Part shown: positions 62,152 to 64,000 of the stretch, piece after piece | Layout: every line of letters starts with the position of its first letter | How positions within the stretch are numbered: the first letter of the stretch is position 1 | NCBI RefSeq assembly: GCF_000495815.1 | Contig: NZ_AWGE01000022.1 | Location: 1 to 64,000, forward strand | DNA length: 64,000 bases | Origin: Asticcacaulis sp. AC466 | GTDB taxonomy: Bacteria > Pseudomonadota > Alphaproteobacteria > Caulobacterales > Caulobacteraceae | Reading direction: 5' to 3' | Translations under genes and position numbers: made by a program | Notes under the pieces: generated by a model | The model's database searches: none | What the model was told of the DNA's origin: nothing | Seen by the model: only the letters and a program-made list of their open reading frames with translations

Positions 62152-63312
62152 ATGCGATTAGCGGCGTTTATCACGGAAAATACCAAGGAAATTGTGGCCG
62201 ATTGGGAAGGCTTTGCCCTGACCCTCGTGCCTGCGGACCAGCATTTGGGGTCGCTGACATTACGGGACCATATAGAGGAACTCCTCACCTTCATTGTCCA
62301 AGACCTGGAATCCGCCCAGACCGACGCTGAGCAGACTGAAAAATCACGGGGGGACAAGGCGCCGGGGCCATATCCCAGTGCCGCAGAGACCCATGCCTCC
62401 CTGCGATATGATGGCGGTTTCGACATGGATCAGATGGTGTCTGAATATCGCGCGCTTCGGGCCAGTATCGTCAAACTGTGGGGCACCACCCTGACCGAAG
62501 TGACCGGCCAGGATTTAAAGGATCTCACCCGGTTCCACGAGGCGATCGACCAGTCCGTCGCGGAATCGATCCGGGACTACACAAAGAAGCTGGATCTCTC
62601 GCGCAACCTGTTCCTGGGCATTCTCAGTCATGATCTGCGTAATCCCTTGGGCGCCATATCGATGTCAGCGCAACTGGCGACAAAGATCGGCGGACTGAAC
62701 GAGCGACAGGGTATGCTCCAGGCGCAAATCCAGGAAAGCTGTACCCGCGCCAGTGAAATCGTCGACAATCTCCTTGACCTGACGCGCGCGCGACTGGGCA
62801 CCGGTTTGCCGATCGTGCGCGACAAAATGGATATGGGTTTCGTCAGTCACCAACTCATCGATGAGATGCGCGTCCTTCACCCGACCCGGGAATTTCAGTT
62901 AAAGGTGACCGGCGATGTCGGTGGGTTTTGGGACAAGGCCCGCATCGGGCAGGTGCTGTCCAATTTGCTTGGCAATGCCGTGCAATACGGATTTCGCGGC
63001 GTACCCATTCGCATGACGGTCGAAGGCCTGCCGAAGGCGGTCGTCCTGTGCGTGCACAATGAAGGTGCGCCCATCGGTCCGGACGCAATTCGCTCGATTT
63101 TCAGCGCGATGACCCGCGCTCAATCGAACGAGGACACGAAAAGCAAGCCGATCTCAACAAACCTCGGGCTTGGGCTTTACATCTCGCGTCAGATTGTGAC
63201 CGCGCACGGGGGAACCATTAGTGTGAAGTCGTCTGAAGTGGACGGCACCTCGTTCACCGTAACGTTTCCGCGAACCGACGACGTGAATGCTCCCGTCGCG
63301 GGTGACGGTTGA
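62152..63312 (+). CDS. Soluble histidine kinase with RsbRD-like N-terminal domain
   Basis: 386 residues without membrane segments. The N-terminal 140 residues resemble RsbRD (RsbR N-terminal) sensor domains (ENTKEIVADWEGFAL). HisKA motif FLGILSHDLRNPLGAIS places phospho-His160. HATPase boxes follow (QVLSNLLGNAVQYGF, GLGLYISRQIV, HGGTISV). A cytoplasmic signal is likely. Overlaps the next gene by 1-3 bp. Confidence 0.9.
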   Translation: MRLAAFITENTKEIVADWEGFALTLVPADQHLGSLTLRDHIEELLTFIVQDLESAQTDAEQTEKSRGDKAPGPYPSAAETHASLRYDGGFDMDQMVSEYRALRASIVKLWGTTLTEVTGQDLKDLTRFHEAIDQSVAESIRDYTKKLDLSRNLFLGILSHDLRNPLGAISMSAQLATKIGGLNERQGMLQAQIQESCTRASEIVDNLLDLTRARLGTGLPIVRDKMDMGFVSHQLIDEMRVLHPTREFQLKVTGDVGGFWDKARIGQVLSNLLGNAVQYGFRGVPIRMTVEGLPKAVVLCVHNEGAPIGPDAIRSIFSAMTRAQSNEDTKSKPISTNLGLGLYISRQIVTAHGGTISVKSSEVDGTSFTVTFPRTDDVNAPVAGDG

Positions 63313-63704
63313 TGGCCATCTTTGAGAAGGATGGCGTTACCCTCATTCCCGAGTTGGCGGACGACGTCATCCTGCGCTCAAACCTGCTCGACTGCCCGGT
63401 TTGCGGGCGCGATCAGGTCGCAGCCGTCCTGCGTGCGCTTGAGGGCATTTATCTCTCTGCAACCGACATTTTCAGAAAACACCTTGCCAGCCGCGACTAT
63501 ATCGTCACGCTGGCCATACTGGCATCGGACGCGCGTTTCGAGATCATCATTGTTGGTGTGCGCGATGATAGCGGGTGGATTTCTACGGTCATCATGAATC
63601 ATGAGTCAAAAGAGACCAATACGGAGCTCGCCGCCCTGCTGAACGCGAAGCTTAGTCGCCAACTCGTTAGATCGCTGGCGATAGCAAAGCCGGCGACTGA
63701 ATAA
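63312..63704 (+). CDS. Hypothetical protein downstream of the kinase
   Basis: 130 residues from ATG 63312, which overlaps the kinase stop (TGATG). Contains LLDCPVCGRDQVAAVLR, a single CxxC, and a helical remainder. Could be a zinc or redox partner protein; no family recognised. Cotranscribed with the kinase. Confidence 0.6.
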   Translation: MAIFEKDGVTLIPELADDVILRSNLLDCPVCGRDQVAAVLRALEGIYLSATDIFRKHLASRDYIVTLAILASDARFEIIIVGVRDDSGWISTVIMNHESKETNTELAALLNAKLSRQLVRSLAIAKPATE

Positions 63705-63912
63705 GGCGCGGTTAAGCAAGGACGTAGAGCGCCAATCCGATTCAGTCAGACAGGAATACGCTCTAAGCATGACTGGCGCCAATCAAGGACAGGTGGCCAG
63801 GATGCACCGGAATGGAGAGCCCGGATGTGCGCGTCTTAGAGAGTTAATTCACATCCTCCGCCCTCTGTCATATAAGCTTCGCCAATCTGCGCCAAAGACG
63901 GAGCCTATCGTC

Positions 63913-64000
63913 ATGTCTTTTGAGGTCACGTCCATGATCAGGTCATTTATGCCCGCCCTGGCTACTCTCGCCGTTCTGGCGGCAGGCGCGGCCTGTGCCG
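63913..64000 (+). CDS. Exported protein, N-terminus only (partial)
   Basis: From ATG 63913 (GGAG upstream; 63934 alternative) a signal-peptide-like sequence MIRSFMPALATLAVLAAGAA runs to the window edge. The rest lies outside. Confidence 0.55.
   Translation, partial: MSFEVTSMIRSFMPALATLAVLAAGAACA

Overview
The window looks like a chromosomal segment of a GC-rich alphaproteobacterium. Caulobacterales (an Asticcacaulis or Brevundimonas relative) is my best guess, inferred from codon style, dense short operons with ATGA/GTGA overlaps, COQ7-type ubiquinone chemistry and families such as DUF1593. No rRNA or ribosomal-protein gene is present to settle it. Most of the window is accessory: few genes are clearly core (asd, lepB, coq7), and much of it is small membrane proteins, regulators with their own divergent operators, gene fragments and repeats.

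Layout. 1-2.9 kb: small membrane proteins on the minus strand (one DUF805, one DUF6968-like). 3-4.8 kb: an exported DUF6438-ankyrin protein. 4.8-6.9 kb: an rtcB2-prfH ribosome-rescue operon preceded by three back-to-back hairpins and a 33-codon ORF. 7-13.9 kb: a MarR/FMN-reductase pair, a penicillin-binding-type serine hydrolase, a membrane LytTR regulator, signal peptidase I, a response regulator and a phosphoesterase. 14-16.5 kb: a KAP-family P-loop NTPase next to a gene fragment. 16.8-30.2 kb: more conventional genes: ArsR-SRPBCC-GST operon, a NarX/NarL-like two-component pair, exported proteins, an S9-like hydrolase, SDR/TetR and LysR/AhpD-like divergent pairs, and a DUF1593 exported protein. 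30.2-34.1 kb: an AT-richer block of membrane proteins of unknown function. 34.1-38.7 kb: an SdpR/SdpI-like operon, a VOC protein, M23 peptidase and PD40-like protein. 38.7-45.4 kb: a class II tRNA-like sequence with a 4-nt anticodon loop, then an acetyltransferase followed by a mosaic of small-ORF cassettes. 45.4-49.7 kb: a cryptic prophage early region with an S24 repressor. 49.9-55.7 kb: small accessory genes, a RelBE-type pair and coq7, interspersed with a modular palindromic repeat. 55.9-64 kb: an XRE regulator, FAD monooxygenase, asd with an attenuator-like leader, a VOC-pentapeptide fusion, a Crp-family regulator, response regulator and histidine kinase.

Two patterns stand out. First, at five separate places the 3' end of an intact gene recurs downstream as a diverged copy, with a small-gene cassette in between: a membrane protein gene at 1.6 kb, prfH, the acetyltransferase at 38.9 kb, the membrane protein gene at 35.6 kb, and a prophage gene at 45.5 kb. 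The copies differ mainly at silent codon positions, so they look like 3' ends of other alleles displaced by insertion or recombination. No integrase or transposase is visible. Second, a repeat of about 180-195 bp occurs four times between 50.4 and 54.8 kb. Two full copies have identical flank orientation but a 107-bp core, bounded by GGTCCC/GGGACC, in opposite orientations.

Regulatory circuits can be read directly: inverted repeats between the divergent marR/reductase and SDR/tetR pairs; a direct repeat upstream of arsR; ATTACG-N6-CGTAAT sites shared by the prophage repressor promoter and a distant two-gene operon at 54.8 kb; and TGTACG-N3-CGTACA sites on both sides of a crp-like gene.
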